Shown here piece by piece: positions 33,750-41,046 of a stretch of DNA of 64,000 nt (the first letter of the stretch is position 1; every line of letters begins with the position of its first letter). The translations under genes and the position numbers were made by a program. The notes beneath the pieces are model-generated. The model saw only the letters and a list, made by a program, of their open reading frames with translations. It was not told the DNA's origin and made no database searches. Source of the stretch: Micromonospora sp. WMMA1947 (GTDB lineage Bacteria > Actinomycetota > Actinomycetes > Mycobacteriales > Micromonosporaceae). Location: assembly GCF_027497355.1 (NCBI RefSeq), contig NZ_CP114909.1:4607001-4671000 (forward strand). The letters run 5' to 3'.

Positions 33750-34475
33750 TCAGCCGGCGGGTACGCCGAGGCGGTCGAGCAGGTGGCGGCGCAACGCGCC
33801 GAGGGCCGGGTCGTCGGGGCTCGGGGACGGGCCGAGGCGTACCGGCACCTCCTCGGCGATCACGCCGTCGTCGAGGAGCAGGACGCGGTCGGCGAGCAGC
33901 AGCGCCTCCTCCACGTCGTGGGTGACGAGCAGCGCGGCGAAGCCGTGCTGGGCGCGCAGCCGCCGCAGCAGCCCCTGCATGCGCAACCGGGTCAGCGCGT
34001 CGAGCGCGCCGAACGGCTCGTCCAGCAGCAGCAGGTCCGGTTCGCGGACCAGCGCGCGGGCCACCGCGACGCGCTGCGCCTGCCCGCCGGACAGCTCGGC
34101 CGGCCAGGCCCGGCCCCGGTCGGCGAGCCCGACCTCGGCCAGCGCGCGGCCGACCCGGCCGGTCACGTCCGGCCCGGCCAGGCCGAGCGCCACGTTGTCC
34201 GCCACCCGCTTCCACGGCAGCAGCCGGTGCTCCTGGAAGACCACGGCCGCCGTGCCGTGCACCGCGTACTCGCCACCGGCGTCGCCGTCGAGCCCGGCGA
34301 GCACCCGTAGCAGCGTGCTCTTGCCGGAGCCGCTGCCGCCGAGCAGCGCCACCGTCTCCCCGGCGGCGATGGTCAGGTCTACCCCGGCGAGCACCACCGC
34401 CGGGCCGAAGGAGCGGGTCACCGCGCGTGCGGTGAGCACCGGCCCGGTCAGGTCGCCCGCAGTCCGCGTCGCCAC
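33750..34475 (-). CDS. ssuB: Aliphatic sulfonate ABC transporter ATPase SsuB
   Basis: A 241-residue ATPase with Walker [14 protein letters not shown]-loop VVFQEHRLLPWKRV, signature LSGGQAQR, Walker B LLLLDEPFGALD and switch His LLVTHDVEEAL. The QEHRLLPW Q-loop is typical of the nitrate/sulfonate/taurine importers. It overlaps the ssuC gene by 28 bp. It powers uptake of alkanesulfonates for SsuD. Confidence 0.9.
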   Translation of the reverse strand: MATRTAGDLTGPVLTARAVTRSFGPAVVLAGVDLTIAAGETVALLGGSGSGKSTLLRVLAGLDGDAGGEYAVHGTAAVVFQEHRLLPWKRVADNVALGLAGPDVTGRVGRALAEVGLADRGRAWPAELSGGQAQRVAVARALVREPDLLLLDEPFGALDALTRLRMQGLLRRLRAQHGFAALLVTHDVEEALLLADRVLLLDDGVIAEEVPVRLGPSPSPDDPALGALRRHLLDRLGVPAG

Positions 34476-35284
34476 GCCAGCGTCCTCCTCTCCGCGTATC
34501 GGATGAGCAGGTCGGAGGCCAGCCCCAGCAACGCGTAGATGAGCAGGCCGAGCACCACCACGTCGGTCTGGCTGAACTCGCGCGCCTCCATCATCAGGAA
34601 GCCGACGCCGGTCTGCGCGTTCACCTGCTCGCCGACGACCAGGCTGAGCCAGGCCGCGCCGATGGCCAGCCGCAGCCCGAGGAACAGCGCGGGCAGCGCG
34701 CCGGGCAGCACCACGTGCCGCAGCCGGGCCGCCGCGCCGAGACCACAGGTGCGCGCCGCCTCCACCAGGCGTTCGTCGATGTCGCGGATGCCGGCGTACG
34801 TGTTGAAGTAGATCGGGAAGAACGCGCCGAGCGCGACCAGCGTGACCTTCAGCGACTCGCCGATGCCGACCCAGATGATCAGCAGCGGGACCAGGCCCAG
34901 GTGCGGCAGCATCCGGGCCATCTGCACCGGCGGGTCGACCATGTCGTCACCGAGGCGCAGCAGCCCGGCCGCCGCGCCGAGCACCAGCGCCAGGCCGCCG
35001 CCGATGAGCAGGCCGAGCGCGGCGCGGGTGAGGGAGTCGAGCAGGTGCACGCCGAGCGTGCCGTCGCGCGCCAGCCGCCACCCGGTCGCCAGCACCGCGC
35101 TGGGCGCGGGCAGCTTCTCCGGGGCGAGCAGCCCGGTCCGCGCGGCGACCTCCCACCCCAGCACCAGCACGACCGGGCTCACCGCGCGCCGCCACCGCCG
35201 CGAGGCGCGGGCCCGCGACCGCCGCGGCGTCGCCCGATCGGGTACGACCGCGGGGGCGGCCTCGGCCAGCGCCGGACCGCTCAC
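34448..35284 (-). CDS. ssuC: Aliphatic sulfonate ABC transporter permease SsuC
   Basis: A 278-residue permease with a basic N-terminal tail, about six helices and the nitrate/sulfonate-family coupling region: PHLGLVPLLIIWVGIGESLK, VEAARTCGLGAAARLRHVVLP and LGLRLAIGAAWLSLVVGEQ. The GTG start overlaps the ssuA stop by four bases. Gene order on the minus strand is ssuA-ssuC-ssuB, followed by the methanethiol-oxidase-type and sulfite-oxidase genes. Confidence 0.92.
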   Translation of the reverse strand: MSGPALAEAAPAVVPDRATPRRSRARASRRWRRAVSPVVLVLGWEVAARTGLLAPEKLPAPSAVLATGWRLARDGTLGVHLLDSLTRAALGLLIGGGLALVLGAAAGLLRLGDDMVDPPVQMARMLPHLGLVPLLIIWVGIGESLKVTLVALGAFFPIYFNTYAGIRDIDERLVEAARTCGLGAAARLRHVVLPGALPALFLGLRLAIGAAWLSLVVGEQVNAQTGVGFLMMEAREFSQTDVVVLGLLIYALLGLASDLLIRYAERRTLAWRRGLRAT

Positions 35285-36249
35285 TGGAACGCCTCGTTGA
35301 ACCGGCCGTCCACCCGCCCGGCGATGTCGACTGGTCCGGGTACGAGCTTCAGCTCCACGAAACTGTCCGCGATGGCCTGCAGCTCGGCGCCGATCTCCGG
35401 GGTGACCGGGGCGAGCGGCTTGGCGCTGCGGTTCAGCGCGCGGGTGGTCACGTCGAGCGGGATCTTCAGCTCTGGTGCGAGGACGGCGGCCCGCTCGGCC
35501 GGGTTGGCGATGCCCCAGTCGGTGGTCTGCCGGTACGTGTTCAGGAACGCCCGTACGTCGTCGGTGCGGTTCTTGACCGCGTCCGGGGCGGCCAGCACGT
35601 ACTCGCGGTTGCCGGCCAGGCCGGTGGCGTCGGCCAGTACCCGTACGCCCGGCTGTTCGGCCAGCGCGAAGTAGGGATCCCAGATGATCCACGCGTCGAC
35701 CTGCCCGTTGTCGAACGCGGGCCGCCCCTCGGCGGGCTTGAGGTACTTCACGTTGATGTCGGCGAGCGTCATCCTGTTGGCCTCCAGCAGCTTCACCAGC
35801 AGCCAGTGCACGTTGGAGCCCTTGTTCAGCGCGACCGTCTTCCCGCGCAGGTCGGCAAATCCACGATACGGGCTGTCCGCCTTGACCAGCACCGCCTCGC
35901 CCTGCGGAATCGGCGCCGACGTGCCGATCACGGAGAACGGGATCTTCCCGGCGGCGGCGAACACCGGCGGCGCCTCGCCGACCTGACCGATGTCGATCGA
36001 GCCGGCCTTGAGCGCCTCGGTCAGCGCCGGGCCGCTCTCGAACAGCGACCAGGTGACGTTCTTCGCGTCGCCGCGTGCCTTGACCAGGCTGAGCCCGCCG
36101 AAGCGCTGGTAGCCGATCCGCAGCGGGCCGTCGCCGCCGCTGGCGTCGGCCGCCTCGCCGCCGCAGGCCGTCAGCGCCGTCGCGGCGAGCAGCGCGAGGG
36201 TGGTGAGCAGCGCGGCCAGCGGCCGGCGGCGCGATCTGGGGGTACGCAT
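35281..36249 (-). CDS. ssuA: Sulfonate-binding lipoprotein SsuA
   Basis: A 322-residue exported lipoprotein with a basic signal (MRTPRSRRRPL), lipobox LTAC and a type II binding fold: LRIGYQRFGGLSLVKARGD, ALKAGSIDIGQVGEAPPVFA, DLRGKTVALNKGSNVHWLL and FDNGQVDAWIIWDPYFALAE, all standard in SsuA. It captures alkanesulfonates outside the membrane. ATG 36249 is chosen over an earlier ATG because GAGGAG lies 5 nt upstream. It is divergent from ssuD, sharing a 143-bp regulatory region. Confidence 0.93.
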   Translation of the reverse strand: MRTPRSRRRPLAALLTTLALLAATALTACGGEAADASGGDGPLRIGYQRFGGLSLVKARGDAKNVTWSLFESGPALTEALKAGSIDIGQVGEAPPVFAAAGKIPFSVIGTSAPIPQGEAVLVKADSPYRGFADLRGKTVALNKGSNVHWLLVKLLEANRMTLADINVKYLKPAEGRPAFDNGQVDAWIIWDPYFALAEQPGVRVLADATGLAGNREYVLAAPDAVKNRTDDVRAFLNTYRQTTDWGIANPAERAAVLAPELKIPLDVTTRALNRSAKPLAPVTPEIGAELQAIADSFVELKLVPGPVDIAGRVDGRFNEAFQ

Positions 36250-36296
36250 GGCGACTCCTCGGGGAGGGATGGGCCCGGCCGTCGGCGGGCGACAGC

Positions 36297-36317
36297 AACC
36301 TACCAACCCGATAGGTT
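36297..36317. promoter_or_regulatory. Inverted-repeat operator in the ssuA/ssuD divergent region
   Basis: AACCTA and TAGGTT are perfect 6-bp arms separated by 9 bp, within an AT-richer stretch that also holds TAGGGT (36325-36330), a possible -10 toward ssuD. It is well placed to control both directions; a sulfur-responsive regulator is expected but not encoded here. Confidence 0.5.
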
Positions 36318-36392
36318 TTATGGGTAGGGTGTCGGCGTGGTCGTCCCACCACTCAGGAGGCGACCCGTCCCATCCCGCACCGGAGGTACACG

Positions 36393-37559
36393 ATGTCGCT
36401 CACCTTCCACTGGTTCCTGCCGACCTACGGCGACAGCCGGGACATCGTGGGCGGCGGCCACGGCGTACCGGTCGGCACCGCCGGTGGCGCCCGGCCCGCG
36501 AGCGTCGCGTACCTGGGACAGATCGCCCGCACCGCCGAGCAGCTCGGCTTCGCCGGTGCGCTCACCCCCACCGGCGCCTGGTGCGAGGACGCCTGGCTGA
36601 CCACCGCCATGCTCACCGAGGTGACCGAGCGGCTGAAGTTCCTCGTCGCGTTCCGGCCCGGCCTGCTCTCACCCACCCTCGCCGCGCAGATGGCGTCCAC
36701 GTTCCAGCGCCTGTCCGGCGGGCGGCTGCTGCTCAACGTGGTCACCGGCGGCGAGTCCGCCGAGCAGCGGGCGTACGGCGACTTCCTGGACAAGGACGCC
36801 CGCTACGCGCGTACCGACGAGTTCCTGCACGTGGTGCGGGCGCTGTGGCGCGGCGAGACGGTCGACCACGACGGCGCCCACGTGCGGGTCGAGGGCGCCC
36901 GGCTCAGCCGGGTGCCCGACCCGGTGCCGCCCGTCTACTTCGGCGGGTCCTCCGGCGCGGCCGGTCCGGTGGCGGTCCGGCACAGCGACGTGTACCTGAC
37001 CTGGGGCGAGCCGCCCGCGCAGGTGGCCGGCAAGCTGGACTGGATCCGCGGGCTCGCCGCCGAGGCCGGTCGCGAACTGCGCTACGGCATCCGGCTGCAC
37101 GTGATCAGCCGCGACACCGCCGAGGAGGCGTGGGCCCAGGCCCGCAAGCTGCTCGACGGCATCCCCGAGGCCGACGTACGCGCGGTGCAGGACGGGCTGC
37201 GGCGCAGCGAGTCCGAGGGGCAGCGGCGGATGCTCGACCTGCACGGCGGCTCCCGCGACGGGCTGGAGGTCTCACCGAACCTGTGGGCCGGATTCGGGCT
37301 GGTACGCGGCGGCGCGGGCACCGCACTCGTGGGCAGCCACACCGAGGTCGCCGACCGGATCGCCGAGTACCACGCGCTCGGCCTGGACGAGTTCATCCTC
37401 TCCGGCCACCCGCACCTGGAGGAGGCGTACTGGTTCGGCGAGGGCGTCCTGCCGATCCTGCGGCGGCGCGGGCTGTGGCGGCACCCGGCGGGTGAGCCCG
37501 TAGTCGAGGCACCGGCCGCCGTGCCGTTCTCACCCCAGCCCGTCCCGGCCCGCGGCTGA
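36393..37559 (+). CDS. ssuD: FMNH2-dependent alkanesulfonate monooxygenase SsuD
   Basis: A 388-residue bacterial-luciferase-fold enzyme that cleaves alkanesulfonates to aldehyde and sulfite. It aligns end to end with E. coli SsuD by eye: FHWFLPTYGDSRD, AWCEDAWLTTA (active-site Cys), KFLVAFRPGLLSPT, PPVYFGGSSGAAG, DVYLTWGEPP, GIRLHVISRDT (catalytic His), SEGQRRML and SPNLWAGFGLVRGGAGTALVG. It needs reduced FMN from an SsuE-type reductase, none of which is nearby. GGAGG precedes the ATG. It is divergent from the ssuACB operon. Confidence 0.95.
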   Translation: MSLTFHWFLPTYGDSRDIVGGGHGVPVGTAGGARPASVAYLGQIARTAEQLGFAGALTPTGAWCEDAWLTTAMLTEVTERLKFLVAFRPGLLSPTLAAQMASTFQRLSGGRLLLNVVTGGESAEQRAYGDFLDKDARYARTDEFLHVVRALWRGETVDHDGAHVRVEGARLSRVPDPVPPVYFGGSSGAAGPVAVRHSDVYLTWGEPPAQVAGKLDWIRGLAAEAGRELRYGIRLHVISRDTAEEAWAQARKLLDGIPEADVRAVQDGLRRSESEGQRRMLDLHGGSRDGLEVSPNLWAGFGLVRGGAGTALVGSHTEVADRIAEYHALGLDEFILSGHPHLEEAYWFGEGVLPILRRRGLWRHPAGEPVVEAPAAVPFSPQPVPARG

Positions 37560-37620
37560 CCGCGCCGCGCCCTTTACCGGGCCGGGCGTGCCGGGCCGTC
37601 CGGCGCTGCCGGATCGGTCG

Positions 37621-37682
37621 CGGTCAGGGTCGGTCGCTGCCCGGGTCGGCTCGGTCAGGGTCGAGCGCTGCCCGGGTCGCCT
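37621..37682. repeat. Two 31-bp imperfect tandem repeats
   Basis: Units 37621-37651 and 37652-37682 match at 28 of 31 positions (CGGTCAGGGTCG..CGCTGCCCGGGTCG.CT). They abut the 3' end of the Nudix gene, and a partial third copy (CCGTCAGAG) contains that gene's stop codon. Probably slippage-derived. Confidence 0.6.
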
Positions 37683-37685
37683 CCG

Positions 37686-38216
37686 TCAGAGCGGGCGTTG
37701 ACCGGCGAGGAAGTCGGCGAGCACCCGGGTGTGGGTGGAGAAGGCCAGCTCGACCGGATCGGTGAGCACCAGCCACTCGGTGGCCTCCTCGGTCGGCGCC
37801 GACGGCGGCAGGTCACCGACCGGCCGCTCGGGCAGCACGCCGAAGACCATCATGGTGCCGCCCGCCGGGGCGCCGTGCACCGCGAACAGCCGCGCCTCCC
37901 CGGCCTCCGCCAGCAGCCCGGTCTCCTCGCGCAGCTCCCGCACGAGCGCCTCGGACCACTCCTCGCCGTACTCGATGAAGCCGCCCGGCAACGCGAGCTG
38001 CCCCCGAGCCGGTTCGATGTCGCGGCGCACGACCACCACGCCGACACCCTGGGGCGTACGGACCGGCAGCACCGCCACCGCCACCGGCAACGGATTGCGC
38101 CACACCGTCTCGCCGCAGGAGGAGCAGACGCGCGGCCACCCGGCACCCGCCGGGTAGGCCGCGCCGCAGAACGAGCAGTGCGAGTACGCGGTCACGCCGC
38201 AGCACGTTACCCGCAT
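37686..38216 (-). CDS. Nudix hydrolase with N-terminal zinc ribbon
   Basis: A 176-residue Nudix hydrolase. The Nudix box GX5EX7REUXEEXGU is intact in GFIEYGEEWSEALV-RELREETGL (about residues 78-101). A zinc ribbon with paired cysteines (HCSFCGAAY and RVCSSCGETV) precedes it, as in NudC-like and some ADP-ribose/NADH pyrophosphatases. It would cleave a nucleoside-diphosphate-linked substrate with Mg2+. Its neighbour on the same strand upstream is a NADAR protein, another family acting on ADP-ribose- or riboflavin-intermediate-like N-glycosides. Confidence 0.88.
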   Translation of the reverse strand: MRVTCCGVTAYSHCSFCGAAYPAGAGWPRVCSSCGETVWRNPLPVAVAVLPVRTPQGVGVVVVRRDIEPARGQLALPGGFIEYGEEWSEALVRELREETGLLAEAGEARLFAVHGAPAGGTMMVFGVLPERPVGDLPPSAPTEEATEWLVLTDPVELAFSTHTRVLADFLAGQRPL

Positions 38217-38235
38217 CGCCGGCGCGATCCAGGCG

Positions 38236-38796
38236 TCACCCCCTCGGGCCGGCGAGCCGGGCGCGGGCCTCCATCAGGGCGAACCCGAGCAGGTTGCCGC
38301 CCCGCCAGGTCGCCGGGTCGGCGGCGCGCGGGTCGTCGGCGGTCAGGCCGATGCCCCAGACCCGGTCGGTCGGGCTGGCCTCCACCAGCACCCGGTCGCC
38401 GGTGCCGAGCAGGAACCGCCGCAACGCCTCGTCCTGCGAGAACTTGGCGACGCTGCTGGCCACCACGACCTCGTAGCGGCGGGCCACCCAGGTCGCCTCG
38501 TCGAAGTCGCGGACCTGCCGGCCGAGCGCCTTGGCCCGGTGCGGATGCCCGGCGGCCAGCACCCGCTCGGCGATCGCGTGGTCGCCGAAGAGGGTGGCCT
38601 TGTGCCACATCATCCAGTGCTCGGCGGTGGCGAACTCGCGTCCGTCCACCGTGAACGCAGATGGCCACCACTGGCTCAGGCAACTCGCGCCGACGCTGCC
38701 GTCACGCCGTGGCCGGTGCCCCCAGAAGTGCAGGTACGTGAACGTCTGACCGGCCTGGAGGGCGGCAGTCAGGTCGGCGACGGTACGGATCGACAT
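38236..38796 (-). CDS. NADAR (YbiA-like) N-glycosidase family protein
   Basis: A 186-residue protein of the NADAR/DUF1768 family: TYLHFWGHRP, CLSQWWPSAFTVDGREFATAEHW (conserved Trp/Phe/Glu pocket), ATLFGDHAIAERVLAA, VVVASSVAKFSQDEALRRFL and DRVWGIGL near the C terminus. Characterised members hydrolyse N-glycosidic bonds of early riboflavin intermediates or remove ADP-ribose from nucleic acids. ATG 38796 is chosen as the family start; longer in-frame starts lie upstream but lack family similarity. It precedes the Nudix gene by 19 bp and is probably co-transcribed with it. Confidence 0.85.
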   Translation of the reverse strand: MSIRTVADLTAALQAGQTFTYLHFWGHRPRRDGSVGASCLSQWWPSAFTVDGREFATAEHWMMWHKATLFGDHAIAERVLAAGHPHRAKALGRQVRDFDEATWVARRYEVVVASSVAKFSQDEALRRFLLGTGDRVLVEASPTDRVWGIGLTADDPRAADPATWRGGNLLGFALMEARARLAGPRG

Positions 38797-38987
38797 GCCC
38801 CGCAGTCTGCCCCACCCCACCGACATCCCACCGCCACTTTTCGCCCCGGACAAGGCACCTGCGCCCCCGACAACGCGCCACTCTGCCGCCTCTCGTCACC
38901 GACGTTGCCCGAAGCCCGTCTCCTGCCCGCCGCGCAGGGGCGGTATCCCACGTTGAAGGAAGCGCGTTCCGCATCCCGGGACCGAGG

Positions 38988-39039
38988 GAGATCTTGGTAG
39001 CAACAGGCCCCTATGAGGGCCCTTTGCTACCAAGATCTC
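38988..39039. repeat. 52-bp palindromic element
   Basis: GAGATCTTGGTAGCAA and TTGCTACCAAGATCTC are perfect 16-bp arms around a centre that itself pairs (GGCCC ctatga GGGCC). The combined hairpin is far longer than needed for termination and has an AT content unlike its flanks. It may belong to a genome-wide palindromic repeat family related to the neighbouring GATC-ended elements. Confidence 0.75.
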
Positions 39040-39103
39040 AAAGAGCCCGGCGGGGAGCCGCCAGGGCGGCCGGTCAAGCGTGTCATGGGACACCCCGCCC
39101 CTT

Positions 39104-39177
39104 GTTGATCTTGCACTTTGGTGCCCCGCAATCCGGGTGAAAACGGCCATCGCAGGGGCCCGAACTGCAAGATCGGC
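39104..39177. repeat. Dispersed intergenic repeat, copy 2
   Basis: A 74-bp imperfect inverted repeat, GTTGATCTTGCAC at the left and CTGCAAGATCGGC at the right, with the centre CCGCAATCCGG. It shares ends, core and G-rich tail with the copy at 29600-29672. Confidence 0.6.
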
Positions 39178-39205
39178 GAGGAGGGGCGGGGGCGGCAGGG
39201 CGGGG

Positions 39206-39847
39206 TCAGGGCGTGGGGGAGCCGGTGTAGAAAGCCTGTACGCGGGCGCCTGCGGCGTGCGCCTCCTCGGCGGGAGTGCCGGCGGCCATGCTTGCCTCGG
39301 TCCAGCTCCCGCTGGACTCGGTGACGAAACGACGGCCCTCGTCCGAAGCCATCCAGTCGGCTGCGGCGGCCGGGTCGACGCCCTCGCCGGCGGCGGCGAA
39401 GTGGGAGGTCAGCCCGACCAGGGCCAGGTCCCAGCCGATGCCGACAGCGCCCGGGCCGTACTCGGCCCACCGCTGGTCGTCGACGTGCGCGACATGTTCC
39501 AGCTCGAAGCGGGTACGCCCCGGACCGGCCTCGCGCAGCCGCACCTCGATCCAGCTCACCTCGTCGCCGAACTCCCAGGTGGCGGCGAAGCCGTGCGGCG
39601 GGTCGCAGCGTTCGACGGTGCCGCCGGCGTTGCCCTCCAGTTGGTACCGGCCGCCGAGCCTCAGGTCACCGGAGACCGGCAGGAACCAGCGGGGTATCCG
39701 TTCCGGGTTGGTGCAGGCGTCGAAGACGTCGGCGACGGGCGCGTCGTACGTCTGGGCGATGGTGAGCACCCGCGCCTGCCCGGCGGGCAGCGTACGGTCG
39801 CCGATGCGGCGCTCGACGGCGCTGATCTGTCCGGTCACGTCGATCAC
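39206..39847 (-). CDS. SRPBCC/AHSA1-type protein paired with ArsR regulator
   Basis: A 213-residue START-like (SRPBCC, Aha1 C-terminal) protein: LTIAQTYDAPVADVFDACTNP, RIPRWFLPVSGDLRLGG, GNAGGTVERCDPPHGFAATWEF and TRFELEHVAHVD are typical. The C-terminal ~60 residues (DWMASDEGRRFVTESSGSW onward) extend beyond the basic domain. Such proteins bind hydrophobic ligands; the ligand is unknown. GTG 39847 has GAGAGGA upstream and overlaps the ArsR stop by four bases, giving the common ArsR-SRPBCC pair. Confidence 0.85.
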   Translation of the reverse strand: MIDVTGQISAVERRIGDRTLPAGQARVLTIAQTYDAPVADVFDACTNPERIPRWFLPVSGDLRLGGRYQLEGNAGGTVERCDPPHGFAATWEFGDEVSWIEVRLREAGPGRTRFELEHVAHVDDQRWAEYGPGAVGIGWDLALVGLTSHFAAAGEGVDPAAAADWMASDEGRRFVTESSGSWTEASMAAGTPAEEAHAAGARVQAFYTGSPTP

Positions 39848-40212
39848 GGTTCGGTCCTCTCGTCGTCTGTGGTGTTCTCGCGCAGCCGTCGTTCGCGGCG
39901 GCCCCGGGCCAGTTCGGTGGCGAGCGCCGCCAGGGGCGGGGTCCAGAAGCGGCGGAACCCGTCCAGCCACGCGTCGATGTCGCGCAGCGGGGCGGGGTCC
40001 ACGGCGTAGAGGCGGCGGGTGCCCTCGGCGCGCACGGTGGTGAAGCCGTGCTCGCGCAGCACCTTGAGGTGCTGGGAGACGGCCGGCTGGCTGATGCCGA
40101 ACTCGCGGCGCACGGTCTCGCCGAGCACGCCGGCCGGTTGCTCGCCGTCGGCGAGCAGTTCCAGGATCCGGCGGCGGACCGGGTCGCCGAGGACGTCGAA
40201 GGCGTGCACCAC
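39844..40212 (-). CDS. ArsR-family transcriptional regulator
   Basis: A 122-residue winged-helix repressor: FDVLGDPVRRRILELLADGE, FGISQPAVSQHLKVLREHGF (recognition helix), VRAEGTRRLYAVDPAPLRDID. It lacks the Cys metal sites of ArsR/SmtB sensors and fits the non-metal group usually co-encoded with SRPBCC proteins. GTG 40212 or the adjacent GTG 40209 starts it. A TATA-rich palindrome 20 bp upstream is a likely autoregulatory site. Confidence 0.88.
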   Translation of the reverse strand: MVHAFDVLGDPVRRRILELLADGEQPAGVLGETVRREFGISQPAVSQHLKVLREHGFTTVRAEGTRRLYAVDPAPLRDIDAWLDGFRRFWTPPLAALATELARGRRERRLRENTTDDERTEP

Positions 40213-40231
40213 ACCTTTGTATCAGACCGGA

Positions 40232-40241
40232 CTTATATAAG
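40232..40241. promoter_or_regulatory. ArsR-gene operator/promoter palindrome
   Basis: CTTATATAAG, a perfect 10-bp AT-rich palindrome, lies 20 bp before the ArsR start and could overlap its -10 on the minus strand. Autoregulation is inferred. Confidence 0.45.
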
Positions 40242-40252
40242 CCAGCACTGAC

Positions 40253-40291
40253 GTACGCGGGGCGCCCGTCGCACCCGGGCGCCCCGCGTAC
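40253..40291 (-). terminator. Terminator after the amidase gene
   Basis: GTACGCGGGGCGCCCG and CGGGCGCCCCGCGTAC form a perfect 16-bp stem with a 7-nt loop, 10 bp beyond the amidase stop on the minus strand. It separates the amidase from the ArsR promoter region. Confidence 0.75.
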
Positions 40292-40300
40292 CCCCGTTTG

Positions 40301-40975
40301 TCAGCCGCCCAGGCGGGCGGCGACGGTACGGCGCAGCTCGGGCAGGCGGTCGTGCAGCAGCCCCGGGCACTGCGTGTTGTTGAAGTCCTTGTGCCCGTAG
40401 ATCTCGGTGGGCGCGATGCCGTACTGCTGGCAGGTGAACGCGCAGAAGGTCACCAGGCTGTTCCAGAGCGCCTGCGGCGGCTGCACGTCCACGTAGATGC
40501 CGTCGTTCTCGATGCCGATGGCCTGGCTGTTCTGCCCGACGCAGTGCGCGCCCTGCACCATGGTCTGGCCGTGCAGCAGCGCGTAGAGGCTGCCGTGCCG
40601 GCCCTCGGTCAGGTAGCCGCCCCGGCTGTTGGTGAAGTGCTGCCCGGAGTCGAGCCAGCCGTTGCCGTCCATGTGCAGGTTCTGGATGTCGCGGGAGTTG
40701 CGGTACGCCTGGGCGAGGCTGTAGTCGGTCGTGTTCGGGAACGCCGTGTGGTGCACGATGATCTTGTTGGGGCGGCTGGCCACCACGCTCACCGGCGACG
40801 AGGGCGGGCGGGCGCCCCAGGTCGCGCAGTTGGCGATGGTCGGCTGATCGACACGGGTGGCGGCGGCCCGCGCGCCGGGGTCGGAGCCGATCTGGGTCAG
40901 CGCGCCGACGCCGGCGGCGGCGCCGAGCAGGACCGCGCCGCGCAGCATAGTACGCCGGGGGACAGGAACAGACAT
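40301..40975 (-). CDS. Secreted N-acetylmuramoyl-L-alanine amidase (PGRP-like)
   Basis: A 224-residue amidase_2/peptidoglycan-recognition protein. The N terminus has a Tat-type signal (PRRTMLRGAVLLGAAAGVGAL). The zinc site is visible in IIVHHTAFPNT and the later His/Cys of YGHKDFNNTQCPG; AIGIENDGIYVD lies between. It would cut the amide bond between muramic acid and the stem peptide in cell walls. ATG 40975 has GAGGAGCTG upstream. It follows the lysozyme gene on the same strand but is separated from it by a terminator, so both are probably independently expressed wall hydrolases. Confidence 0.88.
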   Translation of the reverse strand: MSVPVPRRTMLRGAVLLGAAAGVGALTQIGSDPGARAAATRVDQPTIANCATWGARPPSSPVSVVASRPNKIIVHHTAFPNTTDYSLAQAYRNSRDIQNLHMDGNGWLDSGQHFTNSRGGYLTEGRHGSLYALLHGQTMVQGAHCVGQNSQAIGIENDGIYVDVQPPQALWNSLVTFCAFTCQQYGIAPTEIYGHKDFNNTQCPGLLHDRLPELRRTVAARLGG

Positions 40976-41001
40976 CGCAGCTCCTCGGGAAAGAGAGGCG
41001 G

Positions 41002-41039
41002 CCGGGCGTGGCGGGACCGGCACCGCCCGCCACGCCCGG
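41002..41039 (-). terminator. Terminator after the lysozyme gene
   Basis: CCGGGCGTGGCGGG and CCCGCCACGCCCGG pair in a perfect 14-bp stem with a 10-nt loop, starting 8 bp after the lysozyme stop on the minus strand. Confidence 0.7.
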
Positions 41040-41046
41040 GCCGGGG

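Larger units (their letters stand above)
38797..39205. other. 409-bp intergenic region rich in palindromic repeats
   Basis: No coding frame with actinobacterial codon bias is seen. The stretch holds a 52-bp near-perfect hairpin (38988-39039) and a 74-bp imperfect inverted repeat (39104-39177), both starting near GATCTTG, followed by a G-rich tail. The NADAR promoter should lie at its left end on the minus strand. Confidence 0.6.
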
